49,368 nt of DNA from Planktothrix sp. FACHB-1365 (GCF_014697575.1 NZ_JACJSC010000043.1:1-49368); one strand, 5' to 3'; shown: positions 9,275-17,122, numbered from the stretch's first letter. Translations and numbers: made by a program. The notes: a model not told the origin generated them from the sequence alone.

Positions 9275-9297
9275 ATGGTTACAAGGTTTGTAACCAT
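9275..9297. promoter_or_regulatory. Perfect inverted repeat, likely operator in the origin region
   Basis: ATGGTTACAA (9275-9284), a GGT spacer, then TTGTAACCAT (9288-9297). The arms are perfect 10-bp complements. A third identical half-site TTGTAACCAT is at 9126-9135, nearer to rep. This arrangement is typical of a binding site for a dimeric HTH regulator or for Rep itself. Confidence 0.7.
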
Positions 9298-9374
9298 GAG
9301 GAAGGCGGGAGCAAATTTGCAATGACATGGCGACCGTAACCTGCGTTACTGGGGTAGTGGCGAGTAATTAACGG

Positions 9375-9389
9375 GTCACAGGATGGGAG
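9375..9389. repeat. Outlying iteron copy
   Basis: GTCACAGGATGGGAG, one mismatch from the tandem iterons, same orientation, 143 bp beyond the last tandem copy. Confidence 0.7.
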
Positions 9390-9742
9390 TTTTGTGCAAA
9401 GCTAGAGACGTAGCATTTGACGGAAAATCAAAGGATGCCAATCGACGAATTCATGTGTGGAGTAAGTTGGAGGGGGGATTGATATCACTAGCTATCTTTT
9501 GCAGGTTAGAATCAATCAGAGTCAATCACCTAATGATCTAACTTGGTACTGTGGGTGTACTAACTTTTTTTCACTTAAGCTTTTTAGGGCTTACTATAAT
9601 TCTTAATTTCTAATGTGAACTCGATGGAGTAGCTGCCTGCCCAGATATTGAAAAGCCGCTAATTTTATGGTCAATTTAGTAGTTGAATAATTGAGTACAC
9701 TGATTATCCTGACAAACTCTCTCTGGATCAGGAAATAGTGAT

Positions 9743-10348
9743 TTAGGCGGGCATAACATCATCAAGTTTTAGTTGTAAATTGGGAAATAGAGGAGAATAA
9801 ATTGTATCTCCTAACCGATATTGTTGCTGCTGGTATACGCCATTCACTAACTGACAGATCGTAAAAGTCGGTTGTTTAGGATTACCGATAAATTGAATTC
9901 CCCCTAAACCTCGAAAATCCACAAGCCAGTATTCAGGAACATTTAAAAAAGCATATTCTTCCACTTTACGAGCATAATCATCTTGCCAATTTGTACTGAC
10001 TACTTCAGCAACAAGCTTGATGGTACTACTGTTACAAATAACAGGTTCTTTTTGCCAAAGGGGTTCTTGATTCAGTTCTCCTCGATCTAAAACTATCACA
10101 TCAGGTCGCAGTGCTGTAGCTTCAGCATTTAGAGGTTTAATCAAACAAGTTTTTGGGATCAACCAGTTTAAATTCGCACGAAAAATTTCAACATAAATTC
10201 TACCCGCAATACTTCCAGCAACAGCTTCATGAGGGCCAGTAGGTTCCATGTCTCTGAGTTCTCCGTCAATCAGTTGATAGCGTGTATTATCTCCGTATTG
10301 GGTAATAAACTCTTCAAAGCTAAGTAGTTTAGATGGGGTATAGGTCAT
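9743..10348 (-). CDS. Uma2-family PD-(D/E)XK nuclease
   Basis: A 201-residue protein of the Uma2 family (DUF820), which is strongly expanded in cyanobacteria and has a restriction-endonuclease fold. Visible markers are the N-terminal LLSFEEFITQYGDNTRYQLI with DGELRDMEPTGPHE (about 28-41), the catalytic aspartate in LRPDVIVLDR (about 88), and the E-x-V strand IKLVAEVVSTN (about 111-121) followed by YARKVEEYAFLNVPEYWLVD. The substrates of most family members are not established, and some are associated with mobile elements. It stands alone in the same orientation as rep. A truncated relative lies at 49112-49252. Confidence 0.9.
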   Translation of the reverse strand: MTYTPSKLLSFEEFITQYGDNTRYQLIDGELRDMEPTGPHEAVAGSIAGRIYVEIFRANLNWLIPKTCLIKPLNAEATALRPDVIVLDRGELNQEPLWQKEPVICNSSTIKLVAEVVSTNWQDDYARKVEEYAFLNVPEYWLVDFRGLGGIQFIGNPKQPTFTICQLVNGVYQQQQYRLGDTIYSPLFPNLQLKLDDVMPA

Positions 10349-10639
10349 AGATCGTGTTTGAACGGGAGGTGTAAAATGGAGAGAAATCTACTGCTAGCTT
10401 AACCTATCCTCGGTTGTCTGCAAAAGCTAAGGCGATCGCTAAGACTCCTGGTTTATTCTAAACCCCTATTCCCCAGATATAACTCAGATTTACTGGTATT
10501 TTTGAAAGCCAGTCATATTATCGAGAAGGTTAGCGAGTATTATGCAGGGGCAATTAGTTCAGTTAATTAATTATTAATAAAAATCTTCTTGCTAAAGCAA
10601 ATGAGTTGCTATAATGAGTTGAGTTAAGAATATAGTTTC

Positions 10640-10843
10640 ATGAATGACTCCCTTCTGCAACGAGTTACTCTCGATCTAAATATCTGTCATGGCAAACCTT
10701 GCATCCGGGGATTGCGTTATCCGGTTGAGTTGATTTTAGAGTTATTGAGTTCTGGTATGAGTATTGAGGAAATTTTAGCAGACTATGAGGATTTAGAACG
10801 GGATGATATTTTAGCGGCTTTACTCTTTGCTACTCGCTTTTAG
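10640..10843 (+). CDS. DUF433 antitoxin-like protein, apparently orphan
   Basis: A 67-residue protein with the DUF433 signature: CHGKPCIRGLRYPVELILEL then MSIEEILADYEDLERDDILA. DUF433 proteins are small winged-HTH antitoxins normally followed directly by a DUF5615 PIN-like toxin. Here no toxin follows on this strand; the next gene is convergent and belongs to another pair. The full-length domain is intact, so the protein may still bind DNA or neutralise a toxin encoded elsewhere. Confidence 0.88.
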   Translation: MNDSLLQRVTLDLNICHGKPCIRGLRYPVELILELLSSGMSIEEILADYEDLERDDILAALLFATRF

Positions 10844-10872
10844 GTTAAGAGATCGGTTAATTTTGAGTTGGA

Positions 10873-11373
10873 TTAATTATTTTCTCCGGCTTGCTTGAGG
10901 GCGAATTCAATTACAGTTGTACTTAATCGAATTCCTTGGTTAATCATTTGTTGAATAGATTGTTTAATTGATAAAGGGTAGCCTTCCTGTTTGGCACGTA
11001 ATAAAATCCCAATGGAACCTGTAACGGAAAGACCGCTTAATCTAGCAATTCGCCGTCCAACCGATTCATCAATACAAACGGTTGGGATATTTTCATTTAA
11101 GGCTAATTGAATAACTGAGGCTTCGCCAATGTCTAATGAGTTGAGGAGGAGAGGAGAAATATTCAGAGGGTCAGGCTGTTTTTGTAGCCAATTAGCAGCA
11201 GTAAATTCGGCAACAGCAAAGTTACTAGAACCGCCACTAAGAATTTCTTGGCAGACTTCAAAAGGAACTAATACTTCTGGATAAAGGGATTGCAAAATAG
11301 TTAAGTCACCCAAGGCAGCCACAAGGGCTATTAGCGGGGAGGTGTTAATAACAATTTTTTCCGGGTTAGGCAT
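10873..11373 (-). CDS. DUF3368 PIN-like toxin
   Basis: A 166-residue PIN-fold ribonuclease-like protein, the toxin member of a type II toxin-antitoxin pair. Motifs are the first-strand acidic site INTSPLIAL (residues about 9-17; many PIN proteins have D in place of N here), a conserved E in EVCQEIL, the DIGEASVIQLA motif (about 81-91) and the CIDESVGRRIA aspartate (about 102). It overlaps the preceding UPF0175 gene by 8 bp, indicating translational coupling. Targets are unknown for this family, but PIN toxins typically cleave RNA. Confidence 0.85.
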   Translation of the reverse strand: MPNPEKIVINTSPLIALVAALGDLTILQSLYPEVLVPFEVCQEILSGGSSNFAVAEFTAANWLQKQPDPLNISPLLLNSLDIGEASVIQLALNENIPTVCIDESVGRRIARLSGLSVTGSIGILLRAKQEGYPLSIKQSIQQMINQGIRLSTTVIEFALKQAGENN

Positions 11374-11620
11374 TTTTTAAATCAGATAATAGTTCTTCTT
11401 CTGTTAAGTCAATCATGGGGATACCATAATCTTTTAATTTGAGGAGAAATGTAACTCTATCTACCCCAATTAACGCGGCTGCCATTCCAGAAGAAAGGCG
11501 TTTGAGTTCAAATAGTTTAACTGCCATTGCCCATTTCGCTTCTTGTTCAAATTGTTCTTTTGTTTGTTGGAGGGCATCGGGGAAGGTTTCTGGGTAGTCG
11601 ATTTTAAGTTGATAAGGCAT
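11366..11620 (-). CDS. UPF0175 antitoxin
   Basis: An 84-residue protein with the UPF0175 pattern: an N-terminal YPETFPDALQQT, then EQEAKWAMAVKLFELKRLSS, then a helix-turn-helix GMAAALIGVDRVTFLLKLKD. UPF0175 proteins are the usual partners of DUF3368 toxins, and the stop overlaps the toxin start. It is expected to bind its own promoter and the toxin. Cyanobacterial plasmids commonly keep such modules as stabilisation systems. Confidence 0.88.
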   Translation of the reverse strand: MPYQLKIDYPETFPDALQQTKEQFEQEAKWAMAVKLFELKRLSSGMAAALIGVDRVTFLLKLKDYGIPMIDLTEEELLSDLKNA

Positions 11621-11661
11621 AGGGGAATAATTGTTTTTTTGGTGTTTCTCTGACTCTGATC

Positions 11662-12309
11662 TTATTCAATAGGGGTTTCAATCATGATTTGTCTAATTTG
11701 TTTAAGGATTTGCATGATGTCATAAAGTTGATTGCGATGGGGAAGTAATAGGGAGAAAATATTAGATAAATCGTAGTTCGGGTTAGGTTGATTTAAAAGT
11801 TTAATAAATTGGAATTCGTCACCGTTTGTAATTAATCCATAAACGGGGCGTTCTGGGTTGGGGTTTGCTATTAAATAGGTGAGGGCTTGGGGGAGGGCTA
11901 CAGAAAAGGCGATTGTTGATTTAGATTCTACAACTAATACCCAGAGTTGCTGTTGAATAATCAGGGTGTCGATGCGTCCTCTTAATATTTCGTCTCTGTC
12001 TTCTAGGAATAGTTCAACTTCGGGTTCTGTGGTGACAAAAAAGGGTTCGTCGTATAAACCAGCTAGGGCTAATAAGGGAGAAATAATTAAGTGATTGATG
12101 GTTCCTTCGGCTAAGGAACCGCGTTTGCGATGACGAATAAATCGGTTTCTAATTTGGTCTAAGGTGGCTGTTTCCGAGTCGGTTAGTTCGGGTAAGTTTT
12201 CATTCCATTCAGGAAAGAATTGTGCGTTTTCTGTAGGACGGAGATTAAATCTTTCTTCCAGGTTGTCTAAGCTGGTGATGGTTTTTGAGATAGGTTTTTT
12301 CAGTACCAT
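11662..12309 (-). CDS. PD-(D/E)XK nuclease-like protein related to type I restriction R-subunit N-termini
   Basis: About 215 residues from the ATG at 12309. An upstream ATG at 12369 would lie in the tnpB end hairpin, so I reject it. The core reads RGRIDTLIIQQQLWVLVVES followed by K, giving the D...E-x-K spacing of a PD-(D/E)XK nuclease, preceded by EVELFLEDRDEI. Cyanobacterial proteins of this size are commonly annotated as restriction endonuclease subunit R, though they lack helicase and specificity domains. No S or M subunit is nearby. It may be a solitary nuclease or defence remnant. Confidence 0.7.
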   Translation of the reverse strand: MVLKKPISKTITSLDNLEERFNLRPTENAQFFPEWNENLPELTDSETATLDQIRNRFIRHRKRGSLAEGTINHLIISPLLALAGLYDEPFFVTTEPEVELFLEDRDEILRGRIDTLIIQQQLWVLVVESKSTIAFSVALPQALTYLIANPNPERPVYGLITNGDEFQFIKLLNQPNPNYDLSNIFSLLLPHRNQLYDIMQILKQIRQIMIETPIE

Positions 12310-12356
12310 AATTGCTCTGATTTTGTGAGGGTTAGTAATTGGTAGAGTTTGACACT

Positions 12357-12378
12357 CCTCGCGAATCAAGCGACGAGG
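12357..12378. repeat. IS605-type right-end hairpin, copy A
   Basis: CCTCG (12357-12361) pairs with CGAGG (12374-12378), followed by ATTCTTAAGTAG. This matches the ACTCC...GGATTCTTAAG ends next to cyanobacterial tnpB genes, where the right end and 3' part of the guide RNA lie. It directly follows the stop of tnpB remnant A. Confidence 0.7.
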
Positions 12379-12382
12379 ATTC

Positions 12383-13009
12383 TTAAGTAGTCCAAAGACG
12401 AACCCTTAATGGCGTAGTCAATGCGCCACTACTGACTCCATTGAGATTTAATCCCAATGTTGCCGATACTTTGCGGACAATGTTAGCTGCTGCATTACAA
12501 TCGGCATTAATATATTGATTGAATGCAGTGCGGTATAAACCTCGTTTAACTCGTTTTCCTGACGGATTCCAATTGTCGGGTTTTTCACCGAATTCAGGGA
12601 GAAAATCATGATCGGGAAAACTAGCCTTTGAGGTATAAGATTCCTCGGTTTCTATAAACTCAATTCCATAGCGAGAACAAAGTTCTTGAATTCGAGATTT
12701 TAAGCGGGCGGTGGGAATCTGGATAAAGTTTTGATTCCCTTTCTTCCCAAGGGTAGCACCATCTTTTTGTCCTTTATTCCAGCCAAAAATAATGCGACCG
12801 ATACCGTTTTTAAGACAATGGTTAATAACCACTCTGGAGGCTTTATTAATAGCATCTCTAACCTGACGATTCCGTTTTTCGGTTAGAGCAGATAAAGTAT
12901 TACTCCAAAAACCTTGGGGTTTACCATTTTTATGATCAGCAATTTGTTTATTATACCACTGATTCAAGGATTTCAAGTGCTTACCATCAACAATAAAACT
13001 GGTTCCTTT
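12383..13009 (-). pseudogene. tnpB: TnpB C-terminal half, copy A (tandem duplicate)
   Basis: The reading frame encodes only the C-terminal half of a TnpB/OrfB protein: KSLNQWYNKQ, IIFGWNKGQKDG, the EESYTSKASF motif carrying the active-site glutamate of this TnpB branch, and NADCNAAANI with the RuvC-III aspartate. The RuvC-I segment and the N-terminal domain are missing. The only possible starts are internal non-ATG codons. It is nearly identical to copy B at 13041-13716. The join to the right end of copy B is at about base 13010, immediately after the sequence encoding VGTSFIVDGKHL-type residues. Confidence 0.85.
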
Positions 13010-13015
13010 GACACT

Positions 13016-13036
13016 CCCCGCTCTGAAGATGCGGGG
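13016..13036. repeat. IS605-type right-end hairpin, copy B
   Basis: CCCCGC (13016-13021), a 9-base loop, then GCGGGG (13031-13036) and TTCTTAAGTAG. It is the counterpart of the hairpin at 12357-12378, with compensatory changes in the stem, and follows the stop of tnpB remnant B. Confidence 0.75.
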
Positions 13037-13040
13037 ATTC

Positions 13041-13716
13041 TTAAGTAGTCCAAATATGAACTCTTAATGGCGTAGTCAATGCGCCACTACTGACTCCATT
13101 GAGATTTAATCCCAATGTTGTCGATACTTTGCGGACAATATTAGCTGCTGCATTACAATCAGCATTAACATATTGATTGAATGCAGTGCGATATAAACCC
13201 CGTTTAACTCGTTTTCCTGACGGTTCCCAGTTGTCGGGTTTTTCACCGAATTCAGGGAGAAAATCATGATCGGGAAAACTAGCCTTTGAGGTATAAGATT
13301 CCTCGGTTTCTATAAACTCAATTCCATAGCGAGAACAAAGTTCTTGAATTCGAGATTTTAATCGGGCGGTGGGAATCTGAATAAAGCTTTGATTCCCTTT
13401 CTTCCCAAGGGTAGCACCATCTTTTTGTCCTTTATTCCAACCAAAAACAATACGACCGATGCTATTTTTGAGGCAATGGTTGATGACCAATCTGGCAGCT
13501 TTATTGATAGCATCTCTAACTTGGCGATTCCGTTTTTCGGTGATAACAGATAAAGAATTACTCCAAAAACCTTGGGGTTTACCATTTTTATGATCAGCAA
13601 CTTGCTTGTTGTACCACTGATTTAAGGATTTCAAATGCTTACCATCAACAATAAAACTGGTTCCTACGTTACTCACACAAGTTAACCAGTTGTCGATTCC
13701 ATGATCTATTCCTAGT
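13041..13716 (-). pseudogene. tnpB: TnpB C-terminal half, copy B
   Basis: Same content as copy A but about 45 bases longer at the 5' side, so it retains LGIDHGIDNWLTCVSNVG, the RuvC-I segment with its aspartate. The frame then runs into the AAGCTGC palindrome at 13717 without a start codon. RuvC-I, EESYTSKASF and NADCNAAANI are all present, but the N-terminal RNA- and DNA-recognition domain is gone, so it should not act as an RNA-guided nuclease. A GTG at 13676 could start a 211-residue product lacking RuvC-I. Confidence 0.85.
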
Positions 13717-13735
13717 AAGCTGCGTAGCAGCTTAT
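13717..13735. repeat. Short palindromic repeat, copy 2
   Basis: Identical to the repeat at 149-167 (AAGCTGC-GTA-GCAGCTT-AT). Here it sits exactly at the 5' breakpoint of tnpB remnant B, as if it had inserted there or marked a recombination junction. Confidence 0.75.
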
Positions 13736-13781
13736 CTATATTATATGAGGTTAAGCAGCGATTTTTCCGGTGTTGATATAG

Positions 13782-15302
13782 TTAAATTCCCAAAATTTCT
13801 CGGAGTGTTTCCTGGGAACTTTCGTTAATTTTCCGTCGCCCACTTTCAACCAGTTTGACCCAACTAACACTCTTACCAATTTTAGACGCTAAACAAGCTT
13901 GAGTCCAGCCTTGAGACTGACGTATCTGCTTAACCATTTCTCCAGTGAGTGCTGGATGTGGTTCAATTTGAGTGTCAGTTTGAGAGTCAATGATTTTTAC
14001 CTGTTCTAGTTTTTGAGTTGGATTTGATTGTTTAGGTACTTTTGGGGATTTTGGGGAAAGAGCTTTTCTTTTTTTGCGCTCAAAGACTTTCATCGCTGAT
14101 TCAATTTTCAGTGGGGCTGTTACAATTACCACACTATTGAGCCATGTATCAAAAAATCCTTTAGGTAAGGACTGTTCTAAAGGTGCTGTTTCAATAGGAT
14201 CTAACTCATTAGGTTTTTCATCGGGCAATTCAGCCCAAGCGGGTAGTAAGACTTTAGGAAATGATGGGGCAAACTTGAACTTGAATCCGATTTCTGTCAA
14301 TGCTTCTAAAGCTTCGTAAAACTGCTTGAAAAAGCGGGAGCGATATTGTTTTTTCTGACGAACTTCTTCAATTTTTTCTTGCGACAAAATCCCTCTAAGT
14401 AAGCTTTCAATACGATAAGTTCCTTTGGGATGAAAACGGCGATTTTGAACTAAATATAATGCTAAAGCAGAGGCAAGGTTGTGTTTATAATGATTAAGTT
14501 TGAAGATATCTGAGTTGACAAACCCATATTGATAAAGGGCTTTTTTTGATTGTTCATCTTGTTTATTGAGGAATTTTTCAGTCCATGCCCCAGGCATGAC
14601 TCGAATGACGACTTCGATTAACTCTCCCGTTTCCTGAAATAAATCCGGTTGATAAAACTCTTCTACATAAAGAATTGTCCAAATTGGGCTAGTGTGCCGA
14701 ATACATAAATTAAGTTCGCCTTCATACCAATGAATTTTTGCCCCCAAAGTACCAACAATCCAGGCTAAGTCAGCAACAGCTTTGAGTTTTGCAGATTTAT
14801 TCATTCGATGGGTTTGATGTAACCCCAAACTCTTAATTAAATCAGTTCCCCGCAAATCAAATGGATCTTTCCAAGGTTGTTCCTGACGGGCGGCATAGGC
14901 AGCAAATAAAACGTGCAGTCGGGCGGCCATGACCCCATATCGTTCAAGAATTTCTGACTCGGCTTGTTCAGTAATAAACTCTGGCTGCTGCTTTTGATTG
15001 TTAAGAATAAAGAATTCAATAAACCGACCCTTGCCAAATTCTTTTGAGAAATATAAACAACCCTCGTTATATTTCTCCCAATCTGGGGGTTTGAGGTAAG
15101 CTTGAGTTGCGCTAGTCACAGGGGCTCCTGTTGCCATCATTTCTATATCCTTGTTTGCGAACAATGGCAGTTCAGTTGAAGGTAGGTTGATAGCTTTGCG
15201 GGTACGTTTCTTGACCACAGGAGTTTGTGGACTGTCTAACCCGAAAATTTCTAGCTGTATGGCATCAACCTTAGCATTTGTATTATCTATATTAGTTCCC
15301 AC
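13782..15302 (-). CDS. Plasmid protein with C-terminal XRE helix-turn-helix; possible Rep-like initiator
   Basis: A 506-residue protein with GTG start. The C-terminal 55 residues are a Cro/C1-type HTH: TGEMVKQIRQSQGWTQACLA then KIGKSVSWVKLVESGRRKIN. The central region (about 60-380) has paired winged-helix-like segments, for example RYGVMAARLHVLFAAYAARQ, DLIKSLGLHQTHRMNKSAKL and LALYLVQNRRFHPKGTYRIE. This layout recalls RepB/TrfA-type initiators, but no diagnostic motif confirms it. It lies upstream of the tnpB debris and downstream of parB in the same orientation (90 bp gap), so it is probably a plasmid maintenance gene. Exact function unknown. Confidence 0.6.
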   Translation of the reverse strand: MGTNIDNTNAKVDAIQLEIFGLDSPQTPVVKKRTRKAINLPSTELPLFANKDIEMMATGAPVTSATQAYLKPPDWEKYNEGCLYFSKEFGKGRFIEFFILNNQKQQPEFITEQAESEILERYGVMAARLHVLFAAYAARQEQPWKDPFDLRGTDLIKSLGLHQTHRMNKSAKLKAVADLAWIVGTLGAKIHWYEGELNLCIRHTSPIWTILYVEEFYQPDLFQETGELIEVVIRVMPGAWTEKFLNKQDEQSKKALYQYGFVNSDIFKLNHYKHNLASALALYLVQNRRFHPKGTYRIESLLRGILSQEKIEEVRQKKQYRSRFFKQFYEALEALTEIGFKFKFAPSFPKVLLPAWAELPDEKPNELDPIETAPLEQSLPKGFFDTWLNSVVIVTAPLKIESAMKVFERKKRKALSPKSPKVPKQSNPTQKLEQVKIIDSQTDTQIEPHPALTGEMVKQIRQSQGWTQACLASKIGKSVSWVKLVESGRRKINESSQETLREILGI

Positions 15303-15392
15303 TTGCTGTAATTAGAGAATGTTTTCAAAATTTGGCTTTCTATACACCTTAGTTAGGCTTGATCTGGGGTTCTTGTATGCAGAATAGAGAGT

Positions 15393-16493
15393 TCAGTTTT
15401 GTCTTGATGCTTTATTCATCCCCACCCAATTCGACTGAATCTGAGCCATCTGAGCCAATTCAGGATGCAGATGCAGGTTGGCATCGATAAGATGTTTGAC
15501 CCATGTTGCTGGATCTAAACCAACAGTGGCGGCAATTTCTTCGAGTTGAGTTTGCCACTCAATAGGGAGTAACAAGGAAAGGACAAAGGTTGTTTTTTTC
15601 TGGAGAGGCGAGGATAAAGTCAGGTCTGTCCATTCACTACAGTTCTGACCTCGTTCTTCCCCCGATTTGTCTACTAGGTCGAGAAGACCCAACTTGTAGC
15701 AGTAAATACTGTGGTTATTGATTTGTTCCCCTCGGTGTCCGCAGTTCCAACAGGAGGGCGTTAATGGCAATGATTGGGTTTCAGATTGTTGATTGGCCAG
15801 ACGAATAGCGGTGGTAATATTCTTAACTTTGCCTGTTTTGAGCATTTGGGCGATCGCCTCTCTCGTGTTTTTGGGCTTAATCGCTAATTTATAGGCAGCA
15901 TCTATGCTTTTATCTAAAGCGGTTCGCAAGGTTGATGCCGATGAAAGGTTTCCCTCACGAGCTTCTGAGTCAATCAGGTCTACCACTTTTCGTCCTTTGG
16001 CATAGGATTTACCCGAAAGGCTAATACGAGAGCCAATCGCATCACGAGACTTACCAAATTTTGTTCGTGGTGAACATGGTGGAAAATTTTCCACCATGTT
16101 CCCTAAGTCTGTCCGAGTTCCTTTCCGAGAGGTAGCTTTTTCCGCTTCAATGCTTTCCCAAGCCATCCCTTCTCGAATTCGCATCTCTAGGGTTTTTTCA
16201 CGGGTGACATTTTCTAACAGCAGTGCTTCTAAAATGGCTACTTCATCTGTAAACTCTTGGATTTCCACCGGGGCTGTTAGCCATCCGAGTTGTTGAAGTG
16301 CTTTCCAGCGCCGATGACCAGAAACGATGACATAATCCTTCGTCACCACCAATGGTTTGACCCATTGGCTGATTTCAATTGATTTTGCCAAAGAAGAGAC
16401 ATCCTCCTGCTCACCGTAGATTTTGATATTCAATGGGTGAGGGGTTAGAATGTCTATAGATACTTCTTGCCTGAAAACCTCTGACTTTGACAT
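15393..16493 (-). CDS. parB: ParB/RepB/Spo0J-family partition protein
   Basis: A 366-residue ParB. The N-terminal nuclease-like/CTPase domain shows ILTPHPLNIKIYG, LAKSIEISQWVKPLVV and the box II motif VIVSGHRRWKAL (about 55-66), followed by LLLENVTREKTLEMRIREG. A central HTH region (about 140-230) should bind a centromere. A cysteine cluster C247-x2-C250...C264 precedes a C-terminal domain (about 300-366) likely used for dimerisation. No parA is adjacent; the neighbour on the other side is a divergent XRE regulator. ParB without ParA is unusual for a large plasmid, so ParA may lie outside the window. The gene contains a perfect 30-bp palindrome at 16072-16101. Confidence 0.9.
   Translation of the reverse strand: MSKSEVFRQEVSIDILTPHPLNIKIYGEQEDVSSLAKSIEISQWVKPLVVTKDYVIVSGHRRWKALQQLGWLTAPVEIQEFTDEVAILEALLLENVTREKTLEMRIREGMAWESIEAEKATSRKGTRTDLGNMVENFPPCSPRTKFGKSRDAIGSRISLSGKSYAKGRKVVDLIDSEAREGNLSSASTLRTALDKSIDAAYKLAIKPKNTREAIAQMLKTGKVKNITTAIRLANQQSETQSLPLTPSCWNCGHRGEQINNHSIYCYKLGLLDLVDKSGEERGQNCSEWTDLTLSSPLQKKTTFVLSLLLPIEWQTQLEEIAATVGLDPATWVKHLIDANLHLHPELAQMAQIQSNWVGMNKASRQN
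16072..16101. promoter_or_regulatory. Perfect 30-bp palindrome inside parB, candidate parS
   Basis: The left arm GAACATGGTGGAAAA (16072-16086) is followed without spacer by its exact reverse complement (16087-16101). It encodes residues around NMVENFPPC in ParB. ParB centromeres are usually palindromes of about 16 bp within or near the par operon, and this one contains TGGAAAATTTTCCA at its core. A dispersed palindromic repeat inserted in the gene is the alternative. Confidence 0.65.
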
Positions 16494-16549
16494 TTAAAGT
16501 GACATTTAAAAGCTGATGTCATTCTAAATTGACATTTATAAAATGTCAA
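16488..16549. promoter_or_regulatory. Operator array between parB and the XRE gene
   Basis: TGACATTTA occurs at 16488-16496 (overlapping the parB start codon), 16500-16508 and 16530-16538. The last belongs to an inverted repeat TTGACATTT-ATA-AAATGTCAA (16529-16549). A TGTCA half-site is at 16517-16521. Repeated half-sites in a divergent intergenic region predict binding by the adjacent XRE protein or by ParB, coupling expression of both genes. Confidence 0.75.
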
Positions 16550-16609
16550 ACTTTGATTGTATACTGGTCTGTTGTAATCGTCGTTTTGGGTTAGTAAAGG
16601 GAACCAAGA

Positions 16610-17047
16610 ATGCTGCTGGAGACTACACCTAAAGAAAAGTTAGCGAGTCTAGTTAGAGAACTGCGGGGTAACAAAAGCCAACGCAGCTTTGCAAAGCTTT
16701 TGGGTGTGAGTTACTATGCCGTGCAAACTTGGGAAAAGCACGCAGTCTGGCCTGATGATGACAATTTGGAAAAGTTGGCAAAGTTAAAAGGATGGACTAA
16801 AGAGCAACTTCAGCTATATCTACATATTTCTCAAGTAGCACCCTCAACCCCACTCAACAATAGCTCTATTGGTCACAGTCAAGCTCGGAATGTAAAACCT
16901 ACAGATTCAACTCAACCTTTGGGTTTATCGATTGCAGATTTGCTAGCGGAAGTCAGAGCTTTGCCATTTGAAGCGGCGGTTCAAGTGGCTCAAGTTGCAC
17001 TGGAAACAATAGAAGCTAAAGGCTCTTTGGTGAGTTCTGAACATTGA
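16610..17047 (+). CDS. XRE-family transcriptional regulator
   Basis: A 145-residue protein. Residues 10-67 form a Cro/C1-type HTH: KLASLVRELRGNKSQRSFAK, LLGVSYYAVQTWEKHAVWPD, then a final helix through WTKEQLQLYL. A linker rich in S, N and P follows (about 80-105) and then a C-terminal helix with ADLLAEVRALPFEAAVQVAQ that may oligomerise. It is transcribed divergently from parB across a 116-bp region packed with TGACATTTA sites. It is probably an autorepressor that also controls parB. Confidence 0.82.
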   Translation: MLLETTPKEKLASLVRELRGNKSQRSFAKLLGVSYYAVQTWEKHAVWPDDDNLEKLAKLKGWTKEQLQLYLHISQVAPSTPLNNSSIGHSQARNVKPTDSTQPLGLSIADLLAEVRALPFEAAVQVAQVALETIEAKGSLVSSEH

Positions 17048-17122
17048 TGTCAAATCATTTATTTTCCTACAAGTTTTTGTTCCATTGATTCTATACATAA
17101 TCATCCGGTGATTAAGGAAATA

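Larger units (their letters stand above)
8926..9742. other. Gene-free region upstream of rep: putative replication origin
   Basis: An 817-bp stretch without a credible gene between the divergent side of rep and the end of the Uma2 gene. It holds ACTGATCA direct repeats (9106-9122), a TTGTAACCAT half-site (9126-9135), three tandem iterons (9176-9232), a perfect inverted repeat of that half-site (9275-9297), a further iteron (9375-9389) and AT-rich DNA (about 9530-9720). Iterons, an operator-like palindrome and an AT-rich tract next to a rep gene are the usual parts of an iteron-type plasmid origin. I see no DnaA box that I would defend. Confidence 0.65.

Noticed and set aside
12309-12369. Upstream ATG of the nuclease-like gene at 12369
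   Set aside because: The first 20 residues would be encoded by the tnpB end hairpin, so the ATG at 12309 is the better start.
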